The notes below the pieces were generated by a model, which was not told the DNA's origin, ran no database searches, and was given only the letters and a program-made list of their open reading frames with translations. The position numbers were made by a program, and so were the translations under genes. DNA of 64,000 nt from Gracilariopsis chorda (Eukaryota; Rhodophyta; Florideophyceae; Gracilariales; Gracilariaceae). Of the stretch, positions 34,507-45,752 are shown one piece after another; positions within the stretch are counted from its first letter, which is position 1, and the number at the start of each line of letters is the position of its first letter. Location: NCBI GenBank assembly GCA_003194525.1, contig NBIV01000260.1, positions 51,101 to 115,100 on the forward strand. The letters are read 5' to 3'.

Positions 34507-34611
34507 GGGCCTGTAGCTCAATTGGTAGAGTGCTCGTTTCGCATCGTACACCCGAGACGCTGGCGCGTGGGAATCTACGAGAGGTACCGGGATCGAAGCC
34601 CGGCAGGTCCA
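34507..34611 (+). tRNA. tRNA-Ala (anticodon CGC) with a 32-nt intron
   Basis: Acceptor GGGCCTG pairs with CAGGTCC (one G-T pair), followed by discriminator A. D arm GCTC/GAGT, anticodon stem CTCGT/ACGAG with loop TTCGCA+T, T arm CCGGG/CCCGG with loop ATCGAAG. The anticodon at 34540-34542 is CGC, which reads GCG (Ala). The intron, 34544-34575, sits at the canonical position between nucleotides 37 and 38. The internal A box (TAGCTCAATTGGTAGAG) and B box (GGATCGAAGCC) are present. The CCA end is not encoded. Confidence 0.92.
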
Positions 34612-34614
34612 TAC

Positions 34615-34621
34615 TTTTTTT
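34615..34621 (+). terminator. Pol III terminator of the Ala tRNA
   Basis: A run of seven T starts 4 nt after the tRNA, as expected for RNA polymerase III termination. Confidence 0.8.
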
Positions 34622-35138
34622 ATTTACTGCTGGTGTTCGGTGTCCGACTGAATCCGATCGAAGCGAAAGAATTCATCCCGTGTCCCGTCCTTCAAGCTTT
34701 GCGCTTGTTCTTTCTTGTCGGGAGGGAAGCGCAATACCCGTGCACCCTCGTATCTCCGTGCGAAGATTCGAGCTGCCCAGTTCGGTATTTTGAGCGAACT
34801 TTTGAGCTTTCTACCAGAAAGACGGGCATGGCACATCGAAGCCAACTCGCCGAAGGGAAAGCGACGCCCCCAGCATCCCATTACATGGCGCCGTGAGTAA
34901 TTGCCCTCCACCCCAGCGTCATGACCACACACACGCGCACAGCAGCGCCGCTGCGCGAAACGCAGCTGACACAACATCCATCCACCGCAAACACCGTGTC
35001 GGCCGCGCCATCGCGTCAGCGCCCTCAACCCATCCCCGTCACCCGTCGCGTCACCCCCGCCCCCCTCTCGTAGCGCTCCCCGCACCCCCTCCCCCACCCC
35101 CCACGTCGCAGCACTCCACTCGCGCCAATGCGCGAACA
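34622..35138. promoter_or_regulatory. Upstream region of the Sec7 gene
   Basis: No gene. The frame of the Sec7 protein stays open upstream to 34893 through His/Pro/Arg-rich codons, but without an ATG. This stretch is taken as 5' leader and promoter. Confidence 0.5.
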
Positions 35139-38100
35139 ATGCCTTCTCCGCTCCCCCCCGAAAATCCACTCCCCAGTCTCCCACCCCCGCAACCGCCGCT
35201 CGATGACGACTCCGCCCCCCCCGTCGTCCACGGCATCGACGCCATTGTAGACACCCAACCCGACCCTGACAACGCATCTCCACCCCCTTCCCCAACCATG
35301 GAGCCTGACTCCCCCTCATCTCCCCACCTCCTTCCCGTTCGTCCTGGCGACCTTGCCGCGTTTGCTCAGCTTTTTGCGCGCTTTCATATCCGCGTCGAAA
35401 AGGCTGCCGCAGGTCGCAAGTACCGCCCGCTACGGGATGCATTCGACTCTGCCGCCGCTCAAATCGCAGCGCATCCGGATAAGGTCCACATGGACAACCT
35501 TTCCGAACTCGTCATAGACGCACTTCGTCTCGGTTGTGAGTCCCGCAAGACAGCCATCGTGGACGCTTGTCTCGACTGCATACACCGTCTTTTCGAGTAC
35601 GCCCATCTCGGCGCCACCTCGGATGCCACTCAAATCCGTCTCGACGCCCGTCCCCCGGCCTTGGATGAGGTCGTTGCCATGGTCTGCGCCTGTCTCGAAG
35701 TCAAGGATGAAGACGTGTATTTGCGCATGGTTCAAACTTTGCTCACCGCTACAACGCGCACTCGCACCGGCTTGCATCAGGGCACGCTACTGGCTGCTGT
35801 GCGTACCATTTACAACATTTACCTCAACGCCCGAACCCCTGGTACGCGCACCACTGCGCGCGTGTCCCTCACGCAGGTGCTTAACCTCGTATTCAGTCGT
35901 ATGGAAGCTGAAACCGCAGGCGATATCACATCACTTTCGTCCATTTCTTCTTCGCAAGCTGTCGACGTTCCTAAACCTGCCGAGGAAGCTGAATCTCATT
36001 TTGCAAGCGTGCTTCAGAAGGATGCTTACTTGTTGTTTCGCGCTTTGTGCAAACTCTCCGCAAAGGAGGTGGCTGATGCCAATGCACCGGATGCCGTCGC
36101 ACTGCGTTCAAAGTTGCTTTCCCTCGAGCTTATTCGAAACCTCATCACCAACAGTGGCCCTGCTTTCCGAAGTGGTGAACGCTTCATATACGCCTTGCGT
36201 CATTATCTAACACCTTCTTTACTAGTTAACTGCATGCTCAATTCTGGCGATGTCATGGATATTTCGTTTGACATATTTGAGATTCTACTGCGAAAGGATA
36301 CGCTTCGACCTCTGCTTAAAACCGAAATCAGTGCTATGTTTGATACGGTTGTTTTCCGTTTTCTTGAATCCCCTACCGCTGGTCCTCTGCGAAAGCGACG
36401 AGCTATTACATTACTGAACCGCCTCTCATCTGACCGCCAGACCATGGCCGATCTATTCCTCAACTATGACTGCGACTTGGAGTCACCGAAGATTTTTGAG
36501 CGAATGTGTAACGTTGTATCGACAGCCGCGCAACACAAATCTCCTTCCGAGTCACCGGTCAACGGTACGCAGCATACTACGGCTCAACCTGATGTCAAGC
36601 GTATGGCGCTCACTTCTGTAACACAGATCGTTCGATCCCTTCGCGAGTGGTCAAAGCCAATCGAGCATTCCAAGGGTCTTAACAAAGATACCAGTTCTGA
36701 CTCCATTCCCTCGGAGTCACCAAGCGAGCTTACCGATGAAGAGAGCATCCAGAAATCCGAGTCGGAGAGCAGCGCAAAGGTGAGCAACGGAAAAATGGAC
36801 GCGGATCAGTCTCCGGAGAAGACCAGAAACGAGACGCCTTTGCCGCTGAACCGGTCGACTTCAGGTTCGGCGAATGTAGGAGTCATTTCTGAAGGAAACG
36901 ACAGAGATACAACTCGCTTTGAAGAGACACTCAAGGCTAAGCGTGACACAGCGCATGGTATAACATTGTTCAACACCAAGCCGAAGCGTGGCATTGAGTA
37001 TCTTGTCAAGAATGGACGTCTGAAACAAGAACCACTCGCAGTGGCGGAGTTCCTTCACAAAGCTGAGAATCTCGATGCGACAATGATTGGAGAGTATTTG
37101 GGCGAGTCGGGAACCTTCAACCTTAGCGTCATGCACGCCTACACCGATATGCACGATTTCACGGATATGACATTCGACAATGCTCTTCGATTGCATCTCA
37201 GTGGATTCAGGCTTCCTGGCGAGGCTCAGAAGATTGATCGTATCATGGAGAAGTTTGCATCACGGTACTGCGAATGCAACCCCACCATTTTTGCCAATGC
37301 TGATGCAGCGTATGTTCTTGCTTATTCCACTATCATGTTACATACGGATGCGCATAATGACACAATCAAGAACAAGATGACCAAAGAGGAATTCATAAAG
37401 AACAACAGAGGCATCAACGATGGCGGAGATCTTGATCCAGTGTTTTTGGGCAACCTATACGATCGAATCACCACCACAGAGATTCGTCTTACTTCGACGA
37501 AGAAGGACTCGACAGGTGGGGATTCCAAAGCTCTCAACAATGCTTCCAGTACCACGGACCCAGCGCAAAGAGCAAAGCAGTTCGAAGAAGAGAGTGAGAG
37601 ACTCATGGCACAGACCAAAGTGCTTTTCGCTAAGAATCGCCGCCCGGCCCAGGACTACACATACTATCCCGCAACTAATGTTCATCTTGCACGGTTAATG
37701 TTTGAAACTGCGTGGTATCCAGTCTTGGCTGCGATCTCGTTAAACCTGGAAGAAGCGCAGCCTGCTGACACGGGTACAATCGCGCTTTGTCTCGACTGTT
37801 TCCGAAACGGAATAGCAATTGCGTCCACCTTTGGCATTGTAACGTCGAAGGACGCGTTTGTGTCTTCGCTAGCCAAGTTTACCCATTTGCACTCTATTGC
37901 GGAGATGAGGCCCAAGAACGTAGAGTGCATTCGCATGATATTGGCCATTGCCGCTCTTGAAGGGAATAACCTTGGCGACCAATGGGTTCTTATTGTGCGG
38001 GCCATTTCTCAGCTGGAACAAGTACGAGCAGTCGCCAGTGGGAATCCCGGAAAGTTTATGCTGCACAAAGAACCACTCAAGGGTGTAACTAATGCTCCAA

Positions 38101-40769
38101 CTGGCGAGCGCAATGGGACTGTCAACGCACGAAAGTCGATGGGAGCAATTACCATAGAGAGTAGCGCAGACCAGTCTGCGTCACCCCAGCACGTTCAAAC
38201 CACAAAAAGGAACTCTAGTGGGCGTCCGAGCTTATCGGATGGAAGCTTACCAGCGGTTGGGAGTGTGAATCAGCGTATTGATCCGAAAGCCGCTTCAATG
38301 GCATCTACTATTGCCGAAAGTGAAATCGAGCGCATCTTCTCCAACTCCTCAAAGCTGTCTTCCACTGGAGTTTCTGATCTTTGTGCTGCGTTGTGTACAG
38401 TCGCACTGGACGAACTTGGTGAGAAACCTGCGCCTCGTATCTTCTGCATGCAAAAGATCGTGGAGATAGCGTATTACAATATGGATTCTCGCACTCGACT
38501 TGAATGGGGGAAGATATGGGAGAAAATGGGCCAGTTCTTTGCCTCATCGATGTGTCATCCCAACAGAAGTGTGTCTATGTACGCAGTTGACGCACTGAGG
38601 CAGCTGTCTTCCAAGTTCCTTGCGAAAGATGAGCTGTCTAACTTTTCATTCCAGAGGTCATTCCTCAAGCCTTTTGAAGCATGCTTTGCAAAGTCAAAAG
38701 TTATTCAAATACGCGAGTTTGTGCTCACTTGTGTGTCGCAACTTGTTCACGCTAGAGCACACAACATCAAGTCCGGATGGAAATCCGTGTTTGGTGTTTT
38801 GGCTTTGGCAGCGGATGACAAGGTTGACGACATTATGAAGATGGGATGGGAACTTGTTGATTCCATTACTCGAAAATACATTGGTAGTATCGATGATGTA
38901 TATGTGGATGCAGTTATGGGGATTACAGCGTACACCCGAACAACAATTTCAACAGACGTACCGATTGCGGCGATAAGTTTGCTAAGCGGACATTGTGCAT
39001 TTTCGTTAGCAGAAGGAAAAGCATTGTCAAGCTTACGAGGAAAGGAGTCTATGAACAGCGAAAAAGACGGAAAGGTTGGTGAGAAGGGCATATGGTTCAC
39101 CGCAGATACAGAAGCTCACATAGGAAGCTGGTTTCCTATACTGACTGGCCTTGCTGCGGCTTTGCAAGATGATCGGTCCCAAGTGCGCACGGCTGCCAAC
39201 GCGGGGTTATTCAAAGTTCTTGAAGAGTACGGTGGACAATTCTCACCTGATCTTTGGGTTCTTATTTTCCGCGGGGTAATATCCCCAGTCTTTGATGATG
39301 TGGGGTATTTGTCGTCCAGTGCCGATAGAGTTGAGGGTGCCGCTATAGAACAATGGGCGACCACAACTGGATTAGCATCAATGAAGGCTCTCGTAGACGT
39401 TTTTGTACAACATGTTAATGTGACCAGAACGCTGTTACAGGATCTGCTGGATATAATTCGCAGATGGATTTTGCAGGAAACCGAATTCGTCGCTCGTGAG
39501 GGAATGTTTATGTTGGACAGATTGATTACAAAGGTGGGATCAGCGCTCAACGACGAAGACTGGAATCTTTTTGTGAAACATATTCATTCTTTATTTGTTG
39601 ACACGATCCCTCACGAGATTCTTGGTCCCGACAATGGATCTTCTACAGCTGTTGAACTTGGAACATTGGAAGCAAAAGAGGTAAACGGCGTGCTGCGAAA
39701 TCCATCTGGTAAAGGTGATTCCCAGAATAAGCCAAATGGACGTCTGTACGAAGAATTCATTCCTGATGAGGACCAAGATACGGGTAACACTCAGGATGCG
39801 ATTGCAGTTGTGGATGAAAGTGAGGAAGTAGAACCCAATCGTGTGCGGTTCAAGGTAGTGCGGGCAAAATGCGTGGTACAGCTACAACTTATTAAGGTGG
39901 CGCAAAAGGTGGTTGTATGCTTTTACAAGCACTTGCCAACGGAACGCATCTTGGATCTTGGCGAATCATTATCCCTAAGCTATCTATTTGCTCATAACTT
40001 CAACGCTAACATTGACTTACGGTTTAGACTATGGCGAACGGGATTCATGAACCAGGTCCCCAACCTCCTTATGCAGGAAACACAAGGTCTGACTGCATGC
40101 TTAAGGCTTTTGTTTTGGATGTACTTGGACCCTGAAAGAGTGGAGCACAAGGAGGAGACGGAGGAAAAGGTAATGTCGCTTTGCGAAGGCGTACTACGCA
40201 ATTACATTAACTCATGCTACGAATCTAAACGGAACGCCGAATCGGAAGAGCGACGAGAGGTTACTGCGTTCTCCCCAGTGATCTCGTTCATCGTCCTGGG
40301 TATGATGCAACTGTCTCACGATCAGTTTGAAAGGCAACTTCCGAGCCTGTATTCAATTCTGTTGGACTTAATGGATGGAGCAGATGACAACGGAGTAAGG
40401 ACCAGCGTGACAAACCTATTTCGTGCCAGGATTACACCGACGCCGAGAAGACCTGGCAGCAGTTCTAGCGACTCTCGGAGTAGTCACTCTCTCCTGGTAG
40501 CTCATCCACAGCTTCCGGGAGAAATTCGGGAACGAGTGGTACGAACAACGGTTGGAGGGGAAGTGGGCCCAAACCTGAGAGATGAGATTTGCAAGGCGCT
40601 GCAGAAGGTTTGTGGTGTGGAATCTGTTGTACCCATATCGTCTGACAAGAGTGACACCTTCACTGTTATGTCCGCTGCTCCTGACGAAATGCTAGTCGCT
40701 GGAGCACAGGGAGTGTCAGCCGTGAGAGCGGCTTTTGTTGAACCACCGGATAGGACTCTACTTGACTAA
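35139..40769 (+). CDS. Large ARF guanine-nucleotide exchange factor, BIG/Sec7 family
   Basis: This 1,876-residue protein catalyses GDP-GTP exchange on ARF GTPases at the trans-Golgi/endosome and so recruits vesicle coats. The Sec7 domain is at about residues 610-776: KPKRGIEYLVKNG, FLGE-like EYLGESGTFN, and FRLPGEAQKIDR with the catalytic glutamate finger (Glu 695), then YSTIMLHTDAHN and MTKEEFIKNNRGIN. The N-terminal DCB/HUS region (about 70-550) and long helical C-terminal HDS region (VFGVLALAADD, SWFPILTGLAA) are both present, and the length agrees with BIG1-5 and yeast Sec7. An acidic Ser-rich linker precedes Sec7. The start is the first ATG (MPSPLPP); a second ATG (MEPDSPS) follows at about residue 54. 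It is a single exon of 5.6 kb and looks intact. Rab3GAP1, another membrane-traffic regulator, follows on the same strand. Confidence 0.95.
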   Translation: MPSPLPPENPLPSLPPPQPPLDDDSAPPVVHGIDAIVDTQPDPDNASPPPSPTMEPDSPSSPHLLPVRPGDLAAFAQLFARFHIRVEKAAAGRKYRPLRDAFDSAAAQIAAHPDKVHMDNLSELVIDALRLGCESRKTAIVDACLDCIHRLFEYAHLGATSDATQIRLDARPPALDEVVAMVCACLEVKDEDVYLRMVQTLLTATTRTRTGLHQGTLLAAVRTIYNIYLNARTPGTRTTARVSLTQVLNLVFSRMEAETAGDITSLSSISSSQAVDVPKPAEEAESHFASVLQKDAYLLFRALCKLSAKEVADANAPDAVALRSKLLSLELIRNLITNSGPAFRSGERFIYALRHYLTPSLLVNCMLNSGDVMDISFDIFEILLRKDTLRPLLKTEISAMFDTVVFRFLESPTAGPLRKRRAITLLNRLSSDRQTMADLFLNYDCDLESPKIFERMCNVVSTAAQHKSPSESPVNGTQHTTAQPDVKRMALTSVTQIVRSLREWSKPIEHSKGLNKDTSSDSIPSESPSELTDEESIQKSESESSAKVSNGKMDADQSPEKTRNETPLPLNRSTSGSANVGVISEGNDRDTTRFEETLKAKRDTAHGITLFNTKPKRGIEYLVKNGRLKQEPLAVAEFLHKAENLDATMIGEYLGESGTFNLSVMHAYTDMHDFTDMTFDNALRLHLSGFRLPGEAQKIDRIMEKFASRYCECNPTIFANADAAYVLAYSTIMLHTDAHNDTIKNKMTKEEFIKNNRGINDGGDLDPVFLGNLYDRITTTEIRLTSTKKDSTGGDSKALNNASSTTDPAQRAKQFEEESERLMAQTKVLFAKNRRPAQDYTYYPATNVHLARLMFETAWYPVLAAISLNLEEAQPADTGTIALCLDCFRNGIAIASTFGIVTSKDAFVSSLAKFTHLHSIAEMRPKNVECIRMILAIAALEGNNLGDQWVLIVRAISQLEQVRAVASGNPGKFMLHKEPLKGVTNAPTGERNGTVNARKSMGAITIESSADQSASPQHVQTTKRNSSGRPSLSDGSLPAVGSVNQRIDPKAASMASTIAESEIERIFSNSSKLSSTGVSDLCAALCTVALDELGEKPAPRIFCMQKIVEIAYYNMDSRTRLEWGKIWEKMGQFFASSMCHPNRSVSMYAVDALRQLSSKFLAKDELSNFSFQRSFLKPFEACFAKSKVIQIREFVLTCVSQLVHARAHNIKSGWKSVFGVLALAADDKVDDIMKMGWELVDSITRKYIGSIDDVYVDAVMGITAYTRTTISTDVPIAAISLLSGHCAFSLAEGKALSSLRGKESMNSEKDGKVGEKGIWFTADTEAHIGSWFPILTGLAAALQDDRSQVRTAANAGLFKVLEEYGGQFSPDLWVLIFRGVISPVFDDVGYLSSSADRVEGAAIEQWATTTGLASMKALVDVFVQHVNVTRTLLQDLLDIIRRWILQETEFVAREGMFMLDRLITKVGSALNDEDWNLFVKHIHSLFVDTIPHEILGPDNGSSTAVELGTLEAKEVNGVLRNPSGKGDSQNKPNGRLYEEFIPDEDQDTGNTQDAIAVVDESEEVEPNRVRFKVVRAKCVVQLQLIKVAQKVVVCFYKHLPTERILDLGESLSLSYLFAHNFNANIDLRFRLWRTGFMNQVPNLLMQETQGLTACLRLLFWMYLDPERVEHKEETEEKVMSLCEGVLRNYINSCYESKRNAESEERREVTAFSPVISFIVLGMMQLSHDQFERQLPSLYSILLDLMDGADDNGVRTSVTNLFRARITPTPRRPGSSSSDSRSSHSLLVAHPQLPGEIRERVVRTTVGGEVGPNLRDEICKALQKVCGVESVVPISSDKSDTFTVMSAAPDEMLVAGAQGVSAVRAAFVEPPDRTLLD

Positions 40770-43012
40770 AGGAGAACTAGTTAGTTAACCTTTGGAGGTG
40801 GGAGCCGTATACATTTTGTCTACGTCGAACGCACCCCAAGCGAAAGAAAAATAGAGACCTTAGTGATAACTGTTGTAAAAACATTGTAGGGTACACCATA
40901 TCGCTCACTGTTGATCAGCTTGGTACTGGTCCACGGCATGCTTTGCTTCCATGCTCATCTTTTTCTACAACCGTTTAGTCTACTCCGCGTTACGCAGGGT
41001 AGCCCGGTTAATCCGCCCTCCATGGCTTGCTGACGTTACCAGAAGCTTCACGTGATCTAGGGTTAACGTGGTGGGCAGTTGGCACTGCTCTCTGCTATGG
41101 AAACTATTTCTTGTTCAGTATCGATGAGCCCATGTAGTTTGTAACGCATTCCACAACTCGGAGACGAGAACCGCCACCAACTACCGTTTACACGGTTTGT
41201 GTTTGGTAGAGTTATAGTAGCAAGTTGCTCTTGTAACTCTACGAACTTTGTAGTACGAAGAACCTTAAGGTTCCAAACTGGAACGTCTAATGGCTTGAAC
41301 GGGTTGCTACCCAACCTCATCTTGGATTGGGAATTGGAGGAACGAGAATACTATTTTTGGAAATATAAAGCGACAGGTTGACGTCACTGTCTTGCTGTCT
41401 CTGATCTGCGTTGACATGCTGCCGGGACGAGGACAAAGTCCGCCAGTCTCGGAGATGCAGACAAAGTAGCGTCTGCATCGTCGGGTTGGCGTCGCTAAAG
41501 TGAACGCCATTGTCGCAGCTCTGCCAGCCCTGCCTGTCGCAGCTTCCTCGTTCTGCTCGCGTCCCACCCGCACCACCCTGGAATGTCTCACGTCTTGAGA
41601 TATAATGGGCTCATCAAGAGGCCTTGATGTCTGTAAGAAGTCTCTTACAACGAACGGCAAAATAAAGCAATGTATCCTGAAAGGATTTTCTGAAAACCGC
41701 TAGCTAAGACACAAAATATACTATTTATACATGAGCAATTCTGGCATGCGACGTGTATTACTGGTCCAAATTACCGCGTGTCATACTGCGCTCTTGCGCC
41801 TCCGACTCCTACTTTACGAGCATCGGCGGCGTGAGTGCTGTCTCGCCCCTTCTCCGTCAGAATGATTCTTCTGGGTTTTTAACAGCATGATGAATGGGAA
41901 GCAGGCGATATGTCAAGGAGGTCTCTCCGCGACGAAGTGTGTCCTTCTACTACGCGCCCGCCTCAGAAGCTTGTTAACGCAAGAAAGGGGCGCATGAACC
42001 TTCTGATTGTTGAAAACCACAGAGATCGTTCGCAAATTGCCACGCGTTTCGGTGCTGAGTTAATGAAGACTTAGCACCTTCTTTTCGAGCATGTACACGC
42101 TATGCTTTTCTAAGACGAATGCAAGACTGAACCTTAGCTTATGTGGTATGGGGCCTTGTAGAGGAAACGTCTTGCACTGACAGAAACGGCTGTAGATCCC
42201 TGGTTGTGAGGGGAACTGTTCACGAGCACGGCAACGAGAACCGCGTAGCAGCGGGATCCTTCGAGTTGCACTAACTGATCTCTCCTTGACGCGATCGTTC
42301 TTGTGTGCTTGATGTAGGAAGTCGAGCGGTTCAATGTAGAGAACCCTTCGACGCCGTAGAACAGATTAGAATGGGCGCTGCACCTGCCAAGGGTAGATAT
42401 ACTACAGATGACAGATATGGTAAATCTTCCTTGACGATCAGTTTGACTGAACTAGCGCATGGGCCCCTTGAAGATGACCATCAAACCATCACGAACTCGA
42501 AAAAGGTTGTGTCTTTTCCCAAGCTGAATTTTATGCTGCGTGTTTGGGCAACCCCCTGACACTGCTGTCTACGGTCGCGCACGACGCACCAGATACTAGA
42601 TAACAAAGCTTGTAATGTCATTACGTGAGTGGTTCCTCAAAGCTTCGTCTTCGGCAAACAACTCCGCGACTTTGTCAGAACAAAGTCTGCAAGCGGTGCG
42701 ATTTCGGAAAACGGTTTTCTAAGGATTTGGCCGTGACACGGAAGAAAGCGGGCCAATTCCTGACATATTTCGCTGTACATTCTGCTGCTCCAGCTTTGAA
42801 CACCACGTGACCCGTGGATAAGCTCTGGACATTGTGAACTGGGTCCGGCTTCACAACCGGCGACCAGGTTCCAATCGCCGAGACTTTAGGGTATCCAACG
42901 GGTGACAGGCCGCTTTGCCAACCGGTCGTCCCTAGTTCTTCCCTCTTTCGTCCTTGAGTCCTGGTCAGCACAATCGTCCCGTATCCCCACTTCGTCCGAG
43001 GCGTATGGCAGA
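40770..43012. other. Intergenic region between the Sec7 and Rab3GAP1 genes
   Basis: 2.2 kb without a recognisable gene. Open frames (for example 41307-41660 minus, 42305-42559 plus) have no family features. It should hold the Sec7 3' end and the Rab3GAP1 promoter. Confidence 0.5.
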
Positions 43013-45736
43013 ATGGGAGCAGAGGATATTCTCCCTAGTCCTAATGCGGACGAACTAATCGACTTTACCTGCGCATCGCCATGGGAGCGATTGGCTTTAG
43101 ACATCGAGCTAGAGCTGAGAGCATGGGGTCTTCATGACGGTCAGCATTCTTCAACGCAGATAACTGAAGCTACAAGAACGTTATCAAGGGACATGGTGGG
43201 TGGCTCTACTTTGGAACCGGCGCCTATAGCAAGTAGTCCAATATCGTTTGGTGACCGCAGTCTTGCTTTGGAGCTCAGAGTGTGGGGCCAGGAGGAGTCC
43301 TACGACGCCTTCCCACTGGAACGGCTCTTCGGTATACAAGAATGCGTGATGTTGACCGCCTGCAATCCAGATGGCATCGCCGCCAATGATGGTTCAGACG
43401 CATCTGTTCTGTTGTCTGCTATGTCGGTAGCCGCGTCAGCATGTGGCTGTCCAGTACCCATGATTGTTCCAGTGGGGCGTCCAACATCCCGTCGCTTCAT
43501 TGGCCGACAACTCTTTCCTAGTCACATGCGGTTTTCTTGCGACTATAACCACCACACTCCTGAAGACTTTTCTCATCTTGCCGGTCTTCTTCGTCTATTC
43601 CGCAACAAACGTGCTTCGGCAAGACGTTTGAATCCACCAAGCACCAGTGACGCGAATATCACCGCCAAGTTCACGTATGACTGGAATGACTTTTCATTCA
43701 GGTTAACTCCAGCGCCAGGCTCATTCGCGTCTGAACGCAGACTGTCTGCTGTTCAAAGTGCAGCTCTAAGCGAAGCAGATCCCGTTTCGCGCATTCAGGT
43801 TACAGCAATATGGGATGAATTCCCAGCAGCAGATCTGCGACATACTGAAGCTTTAGCAGCAATGCCCGCCTCCACCGCAAGTCGTCTTCGATTATCGCCT
43901 CCAAAAGACTTGGTGAGAATCATTGCAAGCGCGTCAATTCCTTCGTCACGAATTCCAATGACCACTCCCGCGCGGTCTAACTTGCGCTTGGCACAAATTG
44001 CGGCGAACATGAGGGACAACTATCTACCAGCTGCCCCTCTTGCAGTGATTGACGTATTGAAGATCGTTCGTGGCGACAAACACGGCGGAAGGGCAGAGAC
44101 ATCGCCCAGAGCAAGCCATCTACAAAATGCAGGTCGTTCCCTTTCGCCCAGAGTGGCTCGCTCGCCAGCGCCGGGTGCTTTGGACGAGTACCTTGTGCAG
44201 GTCGGTGAGTATGTCACAGCCGCCGCCATTCAGGACGACAGGATTGATGAGGAGTTCCTGACTTCTGCCGTAGCGGCGTTGTTTGAAATGGACCTTGGAA
44301 AAGGGGTTATGGCGGAAGTGGTAGAGGCATTAGGACCAAATGGTGCGGAGATGACGGTGTTGGAACGTTTAAGCCGACTCGTTGCTGCATGTGATACGGT
44401 GAATGCAGCACAGAAACTATGGAATCTATTCTTGGACGGAGTTGAAGTTCATTGGGAACAACAATGGGTTATTTGTGGGGTGCCGTTTAGTATGGAAGCC
44501 GGACCCGATCATAACGAAAGCCTGGTAGTGCAGAAGCTGCAAATGATGAACTGTTGTGTCGAACGACGACGGCGGGAAATGGCTGGACTGGCAGCATCTG
44601 GAGCAGGACTTGGCAGGGATGAGAAGGGAAGAAAGAGCTTGTTAGAGGGCGTGGAACTGATTGGCACACAGGGCACCGAGCGTGATGACGGTGGTGATGC
44701 AAGTGCGGCGGACAGACGAGTTTGGGAACCGTATGTTCAACCACACGTTCTAGTTACTCGTGATATGGTGGAAGAAGAGTTGAAGAGAATGGTGCGAAGG
44801 GCGGAAAACAAAAGTAGGCGTGGGGATAGTCAGGACAGAATTGAACAGAAAAGACAGTCTTTAACTCTACAGAGTGATATGATGGCGTTCAAGGCGGCGA
44901 ATCCGAACGGCGGTATGGCCGACTTTGTTCGATGGTTTTCGCCGTCAGATTGGATTACTGATGAGGAGGAAGACGACGACAGCAAGTCGGGCGCAAACAG
45001 TGGAGATTCGGGCGTCGTAAACAAGGAGGGAAATACACCGCGACAGGCGTCAAACAGTACTAGAAAGAAGGGACGACTGAGTGCCAGAATGAGCCAGCCT
45101 GGAAACATCTGGGAACGTCTATGGAACGAAGCGGAGGAGGTTGCAGCCAACAAACAAGAACCGCTATTCGACGCGAGCGCACACGGAAGCAAAGCGCTAG
45201 CCGATTTACGAGCAATGCCCATGACGCAAGTACTGCTACATCTATGCGTGATTCAAGGCGCCAGCGCAAGCCAGGTGCTCGGCAGCGCGTTCCAGCGAGC
45301 GCCGTCACTACCAAAAGTGAAGCGAAGCATAAACGGGGCGAGACACGGAATACGGGATGTGTGTTGTAGATTGCGACTTGACAATACGGACGTTGCGGAA
45401 ATGGGTCGGGTTGCAGCGGCTCTTGACGCGGTGGCGATTGCGGAACACTCGGGATTGGTGGCTACTTCAGTGCTGAGCAAGCTGCCGCCGACGGATGGAA
45501 TGGCGGGGATTGTGGATGGAATCGCGTGTGGAGAAAGTGCGGTGGTGGAGGATGAAAAAGAGCGAAAGCTTGTGATTCGAATGGCAGGACTGGACGATGG
45601 GGGTTGGAGGAGCGTTATGTTACCGGAATGGAGGGAGTTTGTTGCATTTGGTGCGGACGGGGACCGAATGTACGTTCGTTTGAGTCGGGACGAGTTTCGA
45701 GTGGCTTTCCGATTGGGGCTGGATTACTCGGTGTGA
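43013..45736 (+). CDS. RAB3GAP1: Rab3 GTPase-activating protein catalytic subunit
   Basis: Catalytic subunit of the Rab3GAP complex, which accelerates GTP hydrolysis by Rab3 and, with the non-catalytic subunit, acts as exchange factor for Rab18 in ER/autophagy traffic. The 907-residue product opens with ELIDFTCASPWERLALDIE, the conserved N-terminus of the family (FxISDFTTASPWERL). The middle is less conserved. The C-terminal block is diagnostic: MADFVRWFSPSDWI, then KGRLSARMSQPGNIWERLWNEA and PLFDASAHGSKALADL. Length is close to the animal protein (about 980). The start is the ATG at 43013, 12 codons before the conserved block; the frame reaches further up only to a GTG. The stop is 16 bp from that of the convergent RING gene. 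The non-catalytic partner is not in this window. Confidence 0.9.
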   Translation: MGAEDILPSPNADELIDFTCASPWERLALDIELELRAWGLHDGQHSSTQITEATRTLSRDMVGGSTLEPAPIASSPISFGDRSLALELRVWGQEESYDAFPLERLFGIQECVMLTACNPDGIAANDGSDASVLLSAMSVAASACGCPVPMIVPVGRPTSRRFIGRQLFPSHMRFSCDYNHHTPEDFSHLAGLLRLFRNKRASARRLNPPSTSDANITAKFTYDWNDFSFRLTPAPGSFASERRLSAVQSAALSEADPVSRIQVTAIWDEFPAADLRHTEALAAMPASTASRLRLSPPKDLVRIIASASIPSSRIPMTTPARSNLRLAQIAANMRDNYLPAAPLAVIDVLKIVRGDKHGGRAETSPRASHLQNAGRSLSPRVARSPAPGALDEYLVQVGEYVTAAAIQDDRIDEEFLTSAVAALFEMDLGKGVMAEVVEALGPNGAEMTVLERLSRLVAACDTVNAAQKLWNLFLDGVEVHWEQQWVICGVPFSMEAGPDHNESLVVQKLQMMNCCVERRRREMAGLAASGAGLGRDEKGRKSLLEGVELIGTQGTERDDGGDASAADRRVWEPYVQPHVLVTRDMVEEELKRMVRRAENKSRRGDSQDRIEQKRQSLTLQSDMMAFKAANPNGGMADFVRWFSPSDWITDEEEDDDSKSGANSGDSGVVNKEGNTPRQASNSTRKKGRLSARMSQPGNIWERLWNEAEEVAANKQEPLFDASAHGSKALADLRAMPMTQVLLHLCVIQGASASQVLGSAFQRAPSLPKVKRSINGARHGIRDVCCRLRLDNTDVAEMGRVAAALDAVAIAEHSGLVATSVLSKLPPTDGMAGIVDGIACGESAVVEDEKERKLVIRMAGLDDGGWRSVMLPEWREFVAFGADGDRMYVRLSRDEFRVAFRLGLDYSV

Positions 45737-45752
45737 GGTTGTTTGCTGTATG

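Noticed and set aside
34624-35442. Minus-strand 272-codon frame overlapping the Sec7 start
   Set aside because: Shadow of the Pro-rich N-terminus of the ARF-GEF, with no family features.
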